Shown: one piece after another, positions 1 through 8,949 of the stretch
Numbering within the stretch: position 1 is the first letter of the stretch
Layout of the letters: every line of letters begins with the position of its first letter
NCBI GenBank assembly: GCA_017745235.1
Contig: JAGHZU010000015.1
Location: 46,450-110,449, forward strand
Reading direction: 5' to 3'
Length of the DNA: 64,000 nt
Origin: Caulobacter sp.
GTDB lineage: Bacteria > Pseudomonadota > Alphaproteobacteria > Caulobacterales > Caulobacteraceae
Made by a program: the position numbers and the translations under genes
The notes under the pieces: generated by a model
What the model was told of the DNA's origin: nothing
Databases searched by the model: none
The model's input: the letters and a program-made list of their open reading frames with translations, nothing else

Positions 1-250
1 CGCTCATGCCCACTTCGGGATGGGCGCCGGCGCCGAGCCCTTGCGTGACCTGCACGCCCAGCTGGATGCGACGGTCGGTCTTGGCGAACTGGAGCTGCTG
101 AGCGTCGGTGTTGGCCACGACGAACTCGACACCCTCGAGGCCGGCCTCGATCATGTTGTTCACAGCGTTGCCGCCCGCGCCGCCGACGCCGAAGACCACG
201 ATGCGCGGCTTCAGTTCAGTGGTGCGCGGAGCGGAAAGAGAAATAGCCAT
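1..250 (-). CDS. ftsZ: Cell division protein FtsZ, N-terminal part (cut by window edge)
   Basis: Tubulin-like GTPase that polymerises into the Z ring and scaffolds the divisome. Only the first 83 residues are present; the gene runs off the left edge. The visible part starts [17 protein letters not shown] and contains the first nucleotide-binding loop [14 protein letters not shown] (about residues 21-34) and VVANTDAQ. The tubulin signature GGGTGTG would lie beyond the edge. It follows ftsA in the same direction, as in Caulobacter, but across 488 nt with a terminator after ftsA, so it probably has its own promoter. The identity is very secure; nothing can be said about the C-terminus. Confidence 0.97.
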   Translation of the reverse strand, partial: MAISLSAPRTTELKPRIVVFGVGGAGGNAVNNMIEAGLEGVEFVVANTDAQQLQFAKTDRRIQLGVQVTQGLGAGAHPEVGMS

Positions 251-307
251 GGGACCCTCGCGTCCTAAACGCCGAATTCGTCAACTACCGAGCGGATCAA
301 CCGCCGG

Positions 308-443
308 GAGTCATCTCGACGATCGGGTTAACAGAACAACCACCAACCTTAATCGGTGGTTAACTGCATAATCTGAGTCGGCCCTCGGTCGACCCCTAAG
401 CGGCTGGAAAATTCCACTTATCCAAAGGAATCACTAGGGAATC
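308..443. promoter_or_regulatory. Cluster of four GANTC (CcrM methylation) sites upstream of ftsZ
   Basis: GAGTC at 308-312, GAGTC at 375-379, GAATC at 428-432 and GAATC at 439-443 lie within 136 nt of the ftsZ upstream region. GANTC is the site of the cell-cycle methyltransferase CcrM, and ftsZ of Caulobacter is known to depend on CcrM methylation and GcrA. The sites are seen; their use here is inferred. The rest of 251-649 shows no gene. Confidence 0.6.
349..363. promoter_or_regulatory. CtrA binding box TTAA-N7-TTAA in the ftsZ promoter region
   Basis: The sequence TTAATCGGTGGTTAA is a full match to the CtrA consensus TTAA-N7-TTAA. It lies 99-113 nt upstream of the ftsZ start. In Caulobacter crescentus CtrA is known to repress ftsZ in swarmer cells, so the position fits. 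A further TTAAC lies at 328-332. Confidence 0.8.
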
Positions 444-649
444 CCTGGGCTCCCGAAGGTAGCCCACGGGCGCGTGCGGCGGAACGCCGCTGACCGAAAA
501 GCCTTTGGGAAATCCCGTTTTCGCGGGGTCGGAAACTACACCGTCAGGTGTTTCCGACACTTAGATCGTAAACGGTCATGCTTAAAATCAATTAAGACTT
601 GGCCGCTGTTCTTGGCGCGACCCGACAAGTCGAAAAATCTGCCCGGCCA

Positions 650-685
650 CAGAAAAATGAAGTCGCCTCCCAGGGGAAGGCGACT
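650..685 (-). terminator. Rho-independent terminator downstream of ftsA
   Basis: On the minus strand AGTCGCCT (685-678) pairs perfectly with AGGCGACT (668-661) around a 9-nt loop and is followed by TCATTTTTC. It lies 54 nt past the ftsA stop and would separate ftsQ-ftsA transcription from ftsZ. Confidence 0.75.
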
Positions 686-738
686 CAGCCAAGCTTGCCG
701 GCGAGCGGCCCGATGAAGGCCGTTCAAGCTGGAGACGG

Positions 739-2064
739 TCAGAGATTGTCGCGCAGCCAGGCCGCGGCCTTGGCCACGGGGCTGGCGTTGGGATCCATAG
801 GGCGCTTGCGGATGGCCGCGCCGGCCAGGGCCTTGGGCGAGACCACCTCGCGCGGGCCGAAGGCCGTGCGGTGCAGGACGCCGGCGGCGGCGCAGAAGGC
901 CGGACCCGAAGCGGCGTCGGCCAGGTGCGGCACCCGCCGCGGACGGCCCAGGCGCACGGGACGATCGAAGACGCGCACGGCGACCTCGCGCACGCCGGCC
1001 AGCTGGCTGGCGCCGCCGGTCAGGACGATGCCCGCGCCCGGCTCGACCGGGGCGCCCGAGGCCTTGAGGCGCTCGCGCAGCAGCTCCAGCGTCTCCTCGA
1101 CCCGGGGCTGGATGATGCCCTTGAGCAGCGAGCGCGGCGCGATGACGGGGCCCGCGCCGGGATCGTCGCCGCGCGGCGGGGCCTCGATCATCTCGCGGTC
1201 CTCGTTGGCCGAGGCGATGGCCGATCCGTGCAGGGTCTTGATACGCTCGGCGCCGGCCACCGAGGTCTGCAGGCCGCGGGCGATGTCCTGGGTGACGTGC
1301 CCGCCGCCGACGGCCAGGCTGTCGACATGGCACAGGGCGCCGTTGTTGAACACGGCCACGGAGGTGGAGCCGCCGCCCATGTCGATGCAGACCGCGCCCA
1401 GGTCCATCTCGTCCTCCTCCAGGGCCGCCAGGGCCGAGGCGAAGGGCGCGGCGACGATGCCCTCGAAGGTCAGGTGGGCGCGTTCGACGCAGTGGGCCAG
1501 GGTGTGGAAGATGTTCTCGTTGACCGAGACGACCAGCAGCTCGAGCCCCAGCGCGCGACCGAACATCGCGCGAGGATCCCGGATGCCCTTCTGTCCGTCC
1601 ACGGACCAGGCGATGGGCAGCAGGTGGATGGGCTTGCGGCCGGGGATGCGCACCTGGGCCAGGGCCGAGGCGATGGCGCGCGACAGGTCGGCGTCGGCGA
1701 TCGGGCGCGCGCCCAGCGAGACCTGGGTGTGCACCCGGTGGCTGGCCAGCTGGCCGCCGGCGGTGCAGACCGAAACGCCCTGAACGTTGACGCCGGCCAC
1801 GGTCTCGGCGCGCTCGACGGCCTGGGCGATGGCCTGGGCGGCCTCGTCGAGGTTGACGATGGCGCCGCCGCGCACGCCGCGCGACTGCACGTAGCCGACA
1901 CCGGCGGTGCTGAGCGTGCGGTTGTCGCGGTGGATCCCGTCGGCCTTCATGATGAAGCAGGTGACCTTGGACGCGCCGAGGTCGACGGCCGCGACGGCCG
2001 GCTGGCGCACGAGCGTCGCCTTCAGGCCTTCACGGGCCTGTTTCCGGTCATCCAGTCGCGACAT
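739..2064 (-). CDS. ftsA: Cell division protein FtsA
   Basis: Actin-like ATPase (441 aa) that tethers FtsZ to the membrane and recruits later divisome proteins. The N-terminus has the phosphate-1 loop VDLGASKVTCFI. The middle has CIDMGGGSTSVAVF, the phosphate-2 motif of the actin/Hsp70 fold, and the C-terminal part has VLTGGASQLAGV. The protein ends in an amphipathic helix (VAKAAAWLRDNL) typical of the FtsA membrane anchor. I chose the ATG at 2064, which has GAGG 11 nt upstream; an in-frame GTG at 2085 is the alternative. It lies 31 nt after ftsQ. Confidence 0.97.
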   Translation of the reverse strand: MSRLDDRKQAREGLKATLVRQPAVAAVDLGASKVTCFIMKADGIHRDNRTLSTAGVGYVQSRGVRGGAIVNLDEAAQAIAQAVERAETVAGVNVQGVSVCTAGGQLASHRVHTQVSLGARPIADADLSRAIASALAQVRIPGRKPIHLLPIAWSVDGQKGIRDPRAMFGRALGLELLVVSVNENIFHTLAHCVERAHLTFEGIVAAPFASALAALEEDEMDLGAVCIDMGGGSTSVAVFNNGALCHVDSLAVGGGHVTQDIARGLQTSVAGAERIKTLHGSAIASANEDREMIEAPPRGDDPGAGPVIAPRSLLKGIIQPRVEETLELLRERLKASGAPVEPGAGIVLTGGASQLAGVREVAVRVFDRPVRLGRPRRVPHLADAASGPAFCAAAGVLHRTAFGPREVVSPKALAGAAIRKRPMDPNASPVAKAAAWLRDNL

Positions 2065-2095
2065 CGCTAAATCCACCTCACACACACATTCATGT

Positions 2096-3007
2096 TCACG
2101 CCCCGCCGGCCACGGGCTGCCCGGGCAGCACCGCGTCGCGAGGCCTCACGGCCACCATCTCGGGGTCGCGCAGATCGATCCGCGCGAAACCGAGATCGAG
2201 AATTCTTTGTCTCTGGTCGAGCTGATCCAATTGAATCAGCGCGGACTCTTCGTCAATGGCCGGAAGCTGGATCAGCGAACCATCTTTCAGGCGCAGGTCC
2301 CAGCGGCGGTCGTCGACGCGCACGAGGGCCTCCAGCCGATCGCGCAGGCGCGGCCGGGAATTGACGGCCGGCAGGATGGCGCCGGCGGCCTGGTCAGCCC
2401 CCTGCCCCACCACCAGCGGCAGCTGCGGGAAGCGCGCGGCGTCGGCCTCGCGGATGATGCGGCCCTCGCCGTCGATCACGCGCAGCACGCCCGAGTGCTG
2501 CCACACGGCCAGGGCCGGGCGCTCCTCGACGGCGATATAGACGGTGTCGGGCAGCAGGCGCATGACCTTGGCGCTCTTGACCCAACCCACGTTCTCGACG
2601 CGCGCGCGCAGATCGTCCAGGTCGAGCCCCAGGGTCGGCTGCTCCTGGTAGAGGGCGGTGGCGGCCATGATGTCGGCCTTGGCCATCGGGGACGCGCCCT
2701 CGATGTGCACGGTCTTGAGCTTGAAGCCCATGTCGGCGAACACGCCGTCCACGCCCCGGCCCATGGCCTGGCCCAGGTGCTGCAGCCGGTGGCCGGTGGC
2801 CAGGGTGGCGATCAGGGCCACCACCAGGGCGCCGCCGGCCACGGTCAGGGCCAGGCGCGGCGACACGCCCACGCCGCCCCGGGCGGCGTGCAGCTTCCCC
2901 GCCGGCGGCGCGCCGTTGCGCGCGGCCGTTCGAGACTTCGGACCTGCGGGCGCTTCGGCCCGGGGTTTCGCCGGCTTAGACGATCCCCCCCGCACTGCCG
3001 CGGGCAT
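2096..3007 (-). CDS. ftsQ: Cell division protein FtsQ
   Basis: Bitopic divisome protein (303 aa) that links early and late division proteins through FtsL and FtsB. A basic, Ala/Pro-rich cytoplasmic tail of about 55 residues precedes one membrane segment ([19 protein letters not shown]). A POTRA domain follows, beginning [15 protein letters not shown], then the FtsQ domain with [17 protein letters not shown] sequence. The start overlaps the end of ddl by 32 nt, so the two are translationally linked. The long tail is usual for Caulobacter FtsQ. Confidence 0.95.
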   Translation of the reverse strand: MPAAVRGGSSKPAKPRAEAPAGPKSRTAARNGAPPAGKLHAARGGVGVSPRLALTVAGGALVVALIATLATGHRLQHLGQAMGRGVDGVFADMGFKLKTVHIEGASPMAKADIMAATALYQEQPTLGLDLDDLRARVENVGWVKSAKVMRLLPDTVYIAVEERPALAVWQHSGVLRVIDGEGRIIREADAARFPQLPLVVGQGADQAAGAILPAVNSRPRLRDRLEALVRVDDRRWDLRLKDGSLIQLPAIDEESALIQLDQLDQRQRILDLGFARIDLRDPEMVAVRPRDAVLPGQPVAGGA

Positions 3008-3950
3008 AAGCGTCCTCCACGATCCACAAAACTAGACGATCAAACGAGACTCCGACGTGGGCCGCCTGCTCGGGGGCGAGCGAAGTGGGCGTCATGCCGG
3101 GCTGCGTGTTGACCTCTAGAAGGACCAGAAGGTCGTTAATGTCGTCATAACGGAAGTCCGACCGAGTCACGCCTTGGCAACCAAGAGCGGTGTGGGCCAG
3201 CTCGGCCTGGCGCATCGCGCGATCCCTTACGGCGTCCGGAATCGGGGCCGGAAGCACGTGGATCGAACCGCCTTCGGAGTACTTGGCCTCGTAGTCGTAG
3301 AAACCTGTGGACGAGCGGATGTCGGTCACGGCCAGGGCCCTGGGACCATTTGACTCACCCATGACGGCGACCGCCAGTTCCAGCCCGCGCACATAGGGCT
3401 CGACCATGACCTCCTCGCCGAAGGTCCAGCTGTCCGCGGCCAAATCACGCGGCGGCGAATTGGCGCCCTCCAGGATGATGTAGACGCCCACCGACGAGCC
3501 CTCGGCGTTGGGCTTGACCACGTAGGGCGGCGGCAGGACGTGGTCGCGGGCCACGTCGTGGCGGTTGAACAGGCCGCCGCCGGGCACCACCACGCCGGCC
3601 GCCGCCAGCACGGCCTTGGCCTTGGCCTTGTCCATCGCCAGGGCCGAGGCAAGGACACCCGAGTGGGTGTAGGGCAGCTTCAGCGTCTCCAGCACGCCCT
3701 GGACGCAGCCGTCCTCGCCCCACTCGCCGTGCAGGGCGTTGAAGACGAGGTCGGGCGCGACCTTGGTCAGCACCTGGGCGACGTCCTTGCCCGGGTCGAC
3801 GCGGGTGACCCTGGCCCCCAGGCGCTCCAGCGCGTCGGCGCAGGCCTTGCCCGAGACCAGGCTGACCTCGCGCTCCGACGAGGGGCCGCCCAGCAGCACG
3901 GCGATGTGGCGGCCGGCCAGGGGAGCGGCGGCGGAGGTCGTGTCGGTCAT
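2976..3950 (-). CDS. ddl: D-alanine--D-alanine ligase
   Basis: Cytoplasmic ATP-grasp ligase (324 aa) that joins two D-Ala for use by MurF. It shows the N-terminal loop [16 protein letters not shown], the substrate loop [13 protein letters not shown], the ATP-grasp strand [15 protein letters not shown] and the metal-binding end [11 protein letters not shown]. It is upstream of ftsQ and overlaps it by 32 nt. Unlike the rest of the cluster it is separated from murB by four genes, two of them on the other strand, so its promoter probably lies in 3951-4088. Confidence 0.97.
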   Translation of the reverse strand: MTDTTSAAAPLAGRHIAVLLGGPSSEREVSLVSGKACADALERLGARVTRVDPGKDVAQVLTKVAPDLVFNALHGEWGEDGCVQGVLETLKLPYTHSGVLASALAMDKAKAKAVLAAAGVVVPGGGLFNRHDVARDHVLPPPYVVKPNAEGSSVGVYIILEGANSPPRDLAADSWTFGEEVMVEPYVRGLELAVAVMGESNGPRALAVTDIRSSTGFYDYEAKYSEGGSIHVLPAPIPDAVRDRAMRQAELAHTALGCQGVTRSDFRYDDINDLLVLLEVNTQPGMTPTSLAPEQAAHVGVSFDRLVLWIVEDAYARGSAGGIV

Positions 3951-4088
3951 GAGGCGCTCGATCGGAAGGACAGGCGTCCCTCCTAGCCATCCAGGAGGAC
4001 CCTGCCAACCGTCGCGGGTCTAGCGGCGGCCGTTGGAGGCCGGAGGGAGGGGGTTTGAGGTTGTGGTGCAGGGGCGCGAACGGCGTCG

Positions 4089-4730
4089 TCAGCGCGAGCC
4101 GTGCGCCTGCGGGCCATAAGCGACGAGAAACGCCTCGACCGTGGCGTCGGCATGTCGCTCAAGTTCGGCCTTGGAGCGCGGCGTCTTGTTTCCCGTGAAC
4201 ATGGCCTCGTTCATCGGAATCCAGAGAAGCATTCCGAAAAAATGGCTGGCCGCCAGATACGGATCAGGGGTTCGCAGGAGGTTCCGATCCGTCAGTTGCT
4301 GGAAACAGGAAGCCATCGAAGCGAGCATCCGCTCGAAGCCCTTCTCATACCAGTCCCGGCCTAGCTGAGGCATCCGATCGGCATTGGCGATGATGAGGCG
4401 CCGCAACCTCAAGCGCTCTTCATCCATCAGCGTCGTCATGAAGAGGCGCGCCACCTGCTGCAGGCCGCCCGTCAGGAACTCGGCCTGGGTGAGCATCGCC
4501 GCGACCGTGTCGAAGGCGCTGGTGGCTTGGGCCGCAGAAGCCCGGATGACCTCTCCGAAGAGCGTCTCCTTGTCGGTGAAATGCTTGTAGATCGTCTGTT
4601 TGGAAACCCCAGCCTTGGTGGCGATCTCCTCCATGCTGGTTCCATCGTAGCCGCGGCTGACGAACGCCACGGTGGCGGCTTCGACGATGTCGCGCTCCTT
4701 GCGCGCCGATCGGGTCTCGCCTTCAGCCAT
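4089..4730 (-). CDS. TetR/AcrR family transcriptional regulator
   Basis: DNA-binding repressor of 213 aa. The N-terminal helix-turn-helix is canonical: VAFVSRGYDGTSMEEIATKAGVSKQTIYKHFTDKETLF can be followed over residues 22-59, ending in the Y-K-H-F signature. The C-terminal ligand domain has MLLWIPMNEAMF, as seen in AcrR-like proteins. It is divergent from a VOC protein gene at 4835, with a good palindrome between them, so autoregulation and control of that neighbour are likely. The ligand is unknown. The gene sits inside the dcw cluster but has no visible cell-wall role. Confidence 0.9.
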   Translation of the reverse strand: MAEGETRSARKERDIVEAATVAFVSRGYDGTSMEEIATKAGVSKQTIYKHFTDKETLFGEVIRASAAQATSAFDTVAAMLTQAEFLTGGLQQVARLFMTTLMDEERLRLRRLIIANADRMPQLGRDWYEKGFERMLASMASCFQQLTDRNLLRTPDPYLAASHFFGMLLWIPMNEAMFTGNKTPRSKAELERHADATVEAFLVAYGPQAHGSR

Positions 4731-4746
4731 CGTGCCATCCTCAAGT

Positions 4747-4811
4747 CAGTACTAGACGGTTCCGTTCCGCGCATGATACGCCTCAGCACAGTACTAGACC
4801 GACCAGTACTG
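4747..4811. promoter_or_regulatory. Candidate TetR operator between tetR and the VOC gene
   Basis: A 23-bp near-palindrome at 4789-4811 reads CAGTACT-N9-AGTACTG with 9 of 11 pairs matched, including the inner TAGAC/GACCA part. A second copy of one half, CAGTACTAGAC, lies at 4747-4757. Two copies between divergent genes fit an operator for the 4089-4730 regulator. Confidence 0.6.
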
Positions 4812-4834
4812 CGCCTTTGGAGCGAAATTGATCA

Positions 4835-5239
4835 ATGGCTAGAATGATTTTCGTGAATCTGCCAGTGCGCGATCTGCCGGCCGCGACCCGGTTCTATGAG
4901 GCGCTAGGCGGGGTGCTGAACCCGCAATTCTCGAACGAGCAGGCCAGCTCGATCATGTTTTCGGACTCGATCGGGGTCATGTTGCTGACCCATCAGCACT
5001 ACAGCCAGTTCACGGCGCGACCGGTCGGCGACGCCCAGCGCGAAAGCCAGGCCCTGTTCGCTCTGACGGCTGACAGCAAAGACGAAGTCAACGCCACGAT
5101 CGAAAGGGGCGTGGCGGCCGGCGGGCGCGCCGACCCCAATCCGGCTCAAGATCTTGGATTCATGTTCAACCGCCACATCGAGGATCCTGACGGGAATGTC
5201 TGGGAGTTCGTCTGGATGAACCCTTCCGCGATGCAATAG
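4835..5239 (+). CDS. VOC (glyoxalase/bleomycin-resistance fold) family protein
   Basis: Small cytoplasmic protein of 134 aa with the vicinal-oxygen-chelate fold. It starts MARMIFVNLPVRDLPAATRFYEALG, the usual first beta-alpha unit of this fold, and ends with IEDPDGNVWEFVWMNPSA, where the Glu of WEF is the typical metal-ligand position. The family includes lactoylglutathione lyases, dioxygenases and resistance proteins; the substrate cannot be told from sequence. It is divergent from the TetR gene and probably controlled by it. Confidence 0.85.
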   Translation: MARMIFVNLPVRDLPAATRFYEALGGVLNPQFSNEQASSIMFSDSIGVMLLTHQHYSQFTARPVGDAQRESQALFALTADSKDEVNATIERGVAAGGRADPNPAQDLGFMFNRHIEDPDGNVWEFVWMNPSAMQ

Positions 5240-5320
5240 CCCCTCCGGCCCGGATAGCCCGCGCTGGATCCCTTCGGTCATCCGGACGCCCAAGGCGTTC
5301 GATGAGGACGAGAGTTTGCG

Positions 5321-5932
5321 ATGTCCGTTTCCGACTTTGACGCGTACGGCGAAGCCTCCCAGGCCTTCGCCCAGCCCATCCTGGCGCATCTGCGCGGCCT
5401 GATCCGTTCGACCTGCCCGGAGGTGGTGGAAGTCATGAAGTGGGGAATTCCTCACTTCGACTACCACGGCGAGATGATGTGCATCTTCGCCGCCTACAGG
5501 TCGCATTGCTCCTTCTCGTTCTGGAAGGACTCGCTGATGGCGGATGAGCGGCTCAAGGCGAACGCCGAGCTGCCGGCCGCCAAGCGCTTCATGGGCAAGT
5601 TGACCAGCCTGGCCGATCTGCCCGCCGACGATCAGCTCGTCGCCTGGATCCGGGAGGCCATGTCGCTGAACGAGCGCGGCGTGAAGCTTGCGCCCCGCAA
5701 GCCGGCGGCGACGCCCAAGACCGTCGACATGCCGCCGGCCTTCGCCGAGCGCCTCGCGGCCCATCCGTCGGTCCAGGCCGTGTTCGAGAGCAAGTCGGCG
5801 TCGTTCCGGAAAGAATACAACGCCTGGATCGGCGAGGCGAAAACCGACGCGACGCGAGACAAGCGCATCGACGAAGCGCTGGCCTGGATCGCCGAAGGCA
5901 AGGGCCGGTTCTGGAAGTACGCGAAAGGGTGA
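5321..5932 (+). CDS. YdeI/OmpD-associated family protein (DUF1801-type N-terminus)
   Basis: Protein of 203 aa. The N-terminal half matches the DUF1801 fold (LRGLIRSTCPEVVEVMKWGIPHF; FWKDSLM). The C-terminal half has the YdeI/OmpD-associated ending with repeated charged helices (FRKEYNAWIGEAKTDATRDKRI). The function of the family is not established. It lies 81 nt downstream of the VOC gene on the same strand, so the two probably form a small operon, and it is followed by a strong inverted repeat. Confidence 0.8.
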   Translation: MSVSDFDAYGEASQAFAQPILAHLRGLIRSTCPEVVEVMKWGIPHFDYHGEMMCIFAAYRSHCSFSFWKDSLMADERLKANAELPAAKRFMGKLTSLADLPADDQLVAWIREAMSLNERGVKLAPRKPAATPKTVDMPPAFAERLAAHPSVQAVFESKSASFRKEYNAWIGEAKTDATRDKRIDEALAWIAEGKGRFWKYAKG

Positions 5933-5958
5933 CTTGCGCCAGCCTGGCGTCGCCGCCG

Positions 5959-5987
5959 TCCCGGACAGCCCGCGAGGCTGTCCGGGA
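5959..5987. terminator. Perfect inverted repeat between convergent genes
   Basis: TCCCGGACAGCC (5959-5970) and GGCTGTCCGGGA (5976-5987) form a perfect 12-bp stem with a 5-nt loop between the convergent YdeI-like and M28 peptidase genes. No T-run follows on either strand, so it may equally be a dispersed intergenic repeat. Confidence 0.5.
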
Positions 5988-5999
5988 TGACGCCGCGCC

Positions 6000-7406
6000 C
6001 TAGTGGCCCGCCGTCGCCGGAGCGGCGGCCGAGAGCGCGCGGAAGTCGATGTCGCTGTCGGCGACGAGGTAGACCAGGCTGGCCCAGGCCGCGACGTTCT
6101 GGGCCAGTTCGTCGGGGCGCACCTTGTTGAGGGTGTCGTCCATGGTGTGGTGGTAGTCGAAGTAGCGGCTGGCGTCCTGGTTCAGGGCGATCACCGGCAC
6201 GCCGGACTCCTCCAGGCCCTCGATGTCGGCGCCCGCGTGCGAGGGCGGGGCGCGGTCGACATAGATCTTCAGCCCGGTCAGCACCTGGGCGGCGGCCTTC
6301 ATGGCCGGATGGCCGGCCGAACCCTTGGGCAGCTGCAGGCTGTAGATGCGGTCGGCGCCGCTGTCGCTCTCGCCGGCCAGCACGATCTTGGGCACTTCGT
6401 CCTTGTGGGCGGCCAGATAGGCCTCCGACGAGCCGCCGCTCTCCTCCGAGCCGAACATCACCACGCGGATGGTGCGCTTGGGATGCTTGGGCAGGCCGCC
6501 GATCAGCTTGGCCGCGGCCGTGGTGATGGCGATGCCGGTGGCGTCGTCCAGGGCGCCGGTGCCGACGTCCCAGCTGTCGAGGTGGCCGCCGATCACGATG
6601 ACCTCGTCGGGCTTTTCCGAACCCTTGATCTCGCCGGAGATGTTCCAGGCCACGGCCTTGGGGTCGACGCTGGAGGCCAGCTTGAGCTTGATGCGCAGCG
6701 GGCCCTTGGCGGCCAGGCGCTCCAGCTGCTCGGCCTCGGGCACGCCCAGGGCGGCCGCGGGGATGGTGGCCACCTCGTCGCCGAAGGCGGTGACGCCGGT
6801 GTGGGGCACGGTGGAGTCCGAGGTCGAGACCGAGCGGATCAGCAGGCCCACGGCGCCGCGCTTGGCGGCCTCGACGGGGCCGGTGCGGCGCGAGATCCCG
6901 GCCACGCCGTAACCCGAGCCGTCCTGGGCGCGGACCATGGGCTGGGTGATGACGACGATCTTGCCCTTGATCGCGCTTTCGGGCGCGGCGATCATCTCGG
7001 CGTAGGTCTTGAACAGCGCGACCTCGGCCTCGACGCCGTTGGGCCCGGTGGGCACGGTGCGGCCCAGGCCCACGATCGACAGCTTCATCGGATAGGGCGC
7101 GACCAACTCGGCGCTTTCCTCGCCGCGCGTCCACGACGGCTTGGCGAACTCCTCGACCTTGACGTTGGTGAAGCCCAGCGCCTTGAACTTAGCCACCGAC
7201 CAGTCCTTGGCGCGGGCCATGGCGGGCGAGCCGACGATGCGCGGGCCGATGGTGGTGGTCAGGTCCTCGGTGATGTCCCAGGCGGTGCGGTCCAGGAGGG
7301 CCTTGTCGGCCAGGGCCTGGGCGGTCTTGACGTCCTGGGCGTGGGCGACGCCGGCCAGCAGGGCGGAAGCGGCGGCCGCAGTCAGCAGCGTACGGAACAT
7401 GCGCAT
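6000..7406 (-). CDS. Secreted M28 family metallopeptidase (aminopeptidase-like)
   Basis: Zinc exopeptidase of 468 aa, exported by the signal peptide MRMFRTLLTAAAASALLAGVAHAQ. A PA-type insert (about residues 130-240) precedes the catalytic M28 domain. The metal ligands can be followed: GGHLDSWDVGTGALDDATG (His and Asp), MFGSEESGGSSE (Glu-Glu), AGESDSGADR (Asp) and YFDYHHTMDD (His). The start at 7406 has GGGAG 5 nt upstream; the reading frame continues to 7460 but without a signal-like sequence. It stands alone on the minus strand within the inserted block. Its natural substrate is unknown. Confidence 0.92.
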   Translation of the reverse strand: MRMFRTLLTAAAASALLAGVAHAQDVKTAQALADKALLDRTAWDITEDLTTTIGPRIVGSPAMARAKDWSVAKFKALGFTNVKVEEFAKPSWTRGEESAELVAPYPMKLSIVGLGRTVPTGPNGVEAEVALFKTYAEMIAAPESAIKGKIVVITQPMVRAQDGSGYGVAGISRRTGPVEAAKRGAVGLLIRSVSTSDSTVPHTGVTAFGDEVATIPAAALGVPEAEQLERLAAKGPLRIKLKLASSVDPKAVAWNISGEIKGSEKPDEVIVIGGHLDSWDVGTGALDDATGIAITTAAAKLIGGLPKHPKRTIRVVMFGSEESGGSSEAYLAAHKDEVPKIVLAGESDSGADRIYSLQLPKGSAGHPAMKAAAQVLTGLKIYVDRAPPSHAGADIEGLEESGVPVIALNQDASRYFDYHHTMDDTLNKVRPDELAQNVAAWASLVYLVADSDIDFRALSAAAPATAGH

Positions 7407-7498
7407 GGGAACTCCCTCGTTTGGGCTCTCATAGCACCGCTCCGGACGGGAAATAGGCAACAGCCGGATGAACTATCGGTAATCTTTGTGAGGCGCCC

Positions 7499-8422
7499 CT
7501 ACCCCTTGCGGCCGATGCGCTTGATCTCCCAGTCCAGCTGGACGCCGGTCTTGGCCAGGACGTCGGCGCGGACGGTGTCGCCCAGGCCTTCCAGGTCGGC
7601 GGCGGTGGCCTCGCCGGTGTTGATCAGGAAGTTGCTGTGCAGGGGTGAGAACATCGCGCCACCGCTCTTTCCATCAACGCTAAAGGGCTTGCCGCGCCAG
7701 CCGGCCTCGTCGACCAGCTTCCACGATGAGTAGCCCGGCGGGTTCTTGAAGGTGGAGCCGCCGGTCTTCTCGCGGATCGGCTGGGTGGTCTCGCGGCGGG
7801 CGGTGATCTCGGCCATGCGGGCCTTGATGGCTTCGGGCGCATCGGGCAGGCCCTCGAACACCGCGTCCAGGACGATGACGGTTTCGCCGTCCTGCAGGGC
7901 GCTGTGGCGATAGGTGAAATGCAGGTCTTCCGCGCTCAGTTCGCGCACCACGCCCTGGCGGTCCATGACCCGGGCCGAGACCAGCACATTGGCGGTCTCC
8001 GAGCCGTAGCAGCCGGCGTTCATGATCGTGGCGCCGCCGACGGTGCCGGGAATGCCGGCATAGAACTCCAGCCCCGCGACGCCCGCTTCCGCCGCCTTCC
8101 GGGCCAGGATGGCGTCGGGCACCGCGCTGCCCGCCCGGATACGGTTGCCGCCCAGCGGCTCGACCGTGTTGAAGCCCTTGCCCAGGCGAATCACCACCCC
8201 CTCGACGCCGCCGTCGCGGACCAGGAGGTTCGAGCCCACGCCGATGGCCAGCACCGGCACGGCCGGCTCCAGGGCCTTCAGGAAGTCGGCCAGGTCCTGC
8301 TCGTCGGCCGGCAGGAACACCACGTCCGCCGGACCGCCGACCCGGAACCAGGTGAACGGCGCCAGGGTCTCGTCGACCAGCAGCTTGCCGCGAACGGCGG
8401 GGAGTTGGGTTTTCCAGGTCAT
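7499..8422 (-). CDS. murB: UDP-N-acetylenolpyruvoylglucosamine reductase MurB
   Basis: FAD enzyme (307 aa) that reduces UDP-GlcNAc-enolpyruvate to UDP-MurNAc in the cytoplasm. It shows [13 protein letters not shown] and [15 protein letters not shown] in the FAD domain. The family signature is [21 protein letters not shown], and the catalytic-Ser region is [21 protein letters not shown], the type II arrangement. The start ATG overlaps the stop of the upstream DUF4375 gene by 4 nt (ATGA), so it is translationally coupled to it. Confidence 0.97.
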   Translation of the reverse strand: MTWKTQLPAVRGKLLVDETLAPFTWFRVGGPADVVFLPADEQDLADFLKALEPAVPVLAIGVGSNLLVRDGGVEGVVIRLGKGFNTVEPLGGNRIRAGSAVPDAILARKAAEAGVAGLEFYAGIPGTVGGATIMNAGCYGSETANVLVSARVMDRQGVVRELSAEDLHFTYRHSALQDGETVIVLDAVFEGLPDAPEAIKARMAEITARRETTQPIREKTGGSTFKNPPGYSSWKLVDEAGWRGKPFSVDGKSGGAMFSPLHSNFLINTGEATAADLEGLGDTVRADVLAKTGVQLDWEIKRIGRKG

Positions 8423-8949
8423 CGGTTCAGCTGATCGTTTTGCTTTGCAAATAGATTGGCGGCTTCATCGAAGCCGCCGTTTTCCGTCGACAGCAACGTA
8501 TAGAAGCGGTCGTCTATGGAGCACACCGGGCAGTCGGGGCCATGATCTTCGCCATGGGCCTCTTCGAACGCGGCGAGACGTTCGCAACGTTCGTCTCGAT
8601 CCCGAGGATAGTCACCTCCAAACCAGGCCATGGCTTCCTCCGAGATCGCCGCCATCCCCGGCAAGCCGATCTGCTCGAGGCCTTCAACGGCTTCCGGCGC
8701 CAAAACGCCGGTCGAGTTGAAAAACAGCTGAGAAAAGCCGCCATTGCAGACCTCGCTCACCAACCAATGCGCAGCGAAGAGATGCCTGGCGGTCACCGGC
8801 AAAACCGAAAACTGGCGCTCGAACACCTCGGGACCGTCATAGATGCTGACAGCATCCCAATAGGGCTCGATCAGGGCCCAATATCCTTCCGCCTTGCGCT
8901 TGGCCGGAGGCTTGGCCCGCAGCCTTCCAAGCCAGGCCTTCCAGCTCAC
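8419..8949 (-). CDS. DUF4375 (DMP19-like) domain protein embedded between murC and murB
   Basis: Soluble protein of 176 aa. The core [18 protein letters not shown] followed by [13 protein letters not shown] matches the DUF4375/DMP19 family pattern (NGGF, N-S-T-G, alternating helices). The family's function is unknown; one characterised relative is a DNA-mimic protein, but that role cannot be transferred. It starts with GTG overlapping the murC stop (GTGA) and its stop overlaps the murB ATG (ATGA). That makes it fully coupled to the murein genes, and it is not a usual dcw member. The C-terminal part has two close cysteines in DCPVCS. Confidence 0.75.
   Translation of the reverse strand: MSWKAWLGRLRAKPPAKRKAEGYWALIEPYWDAVSIYDGPEVFERQFSVLPVTARHLFAAHWLVSEVCNGGFSQLFFNSTGVLAPEAVEGLEQIGLPGMAAISEEAMAWFGGDYPRDRDERCERLAAFEEAHGEDHGPDCPVCSIDDRFYTLLSTENGGFDEAANLFAKQNDQLNR

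Noticed and set aside
418..426. TTATCCAAA as a DnaA box
   Set aside because: One mismatch from TTATNCACA; a single imperfect box is expected by chance, so it is mentioned only in the ftsZ finding.
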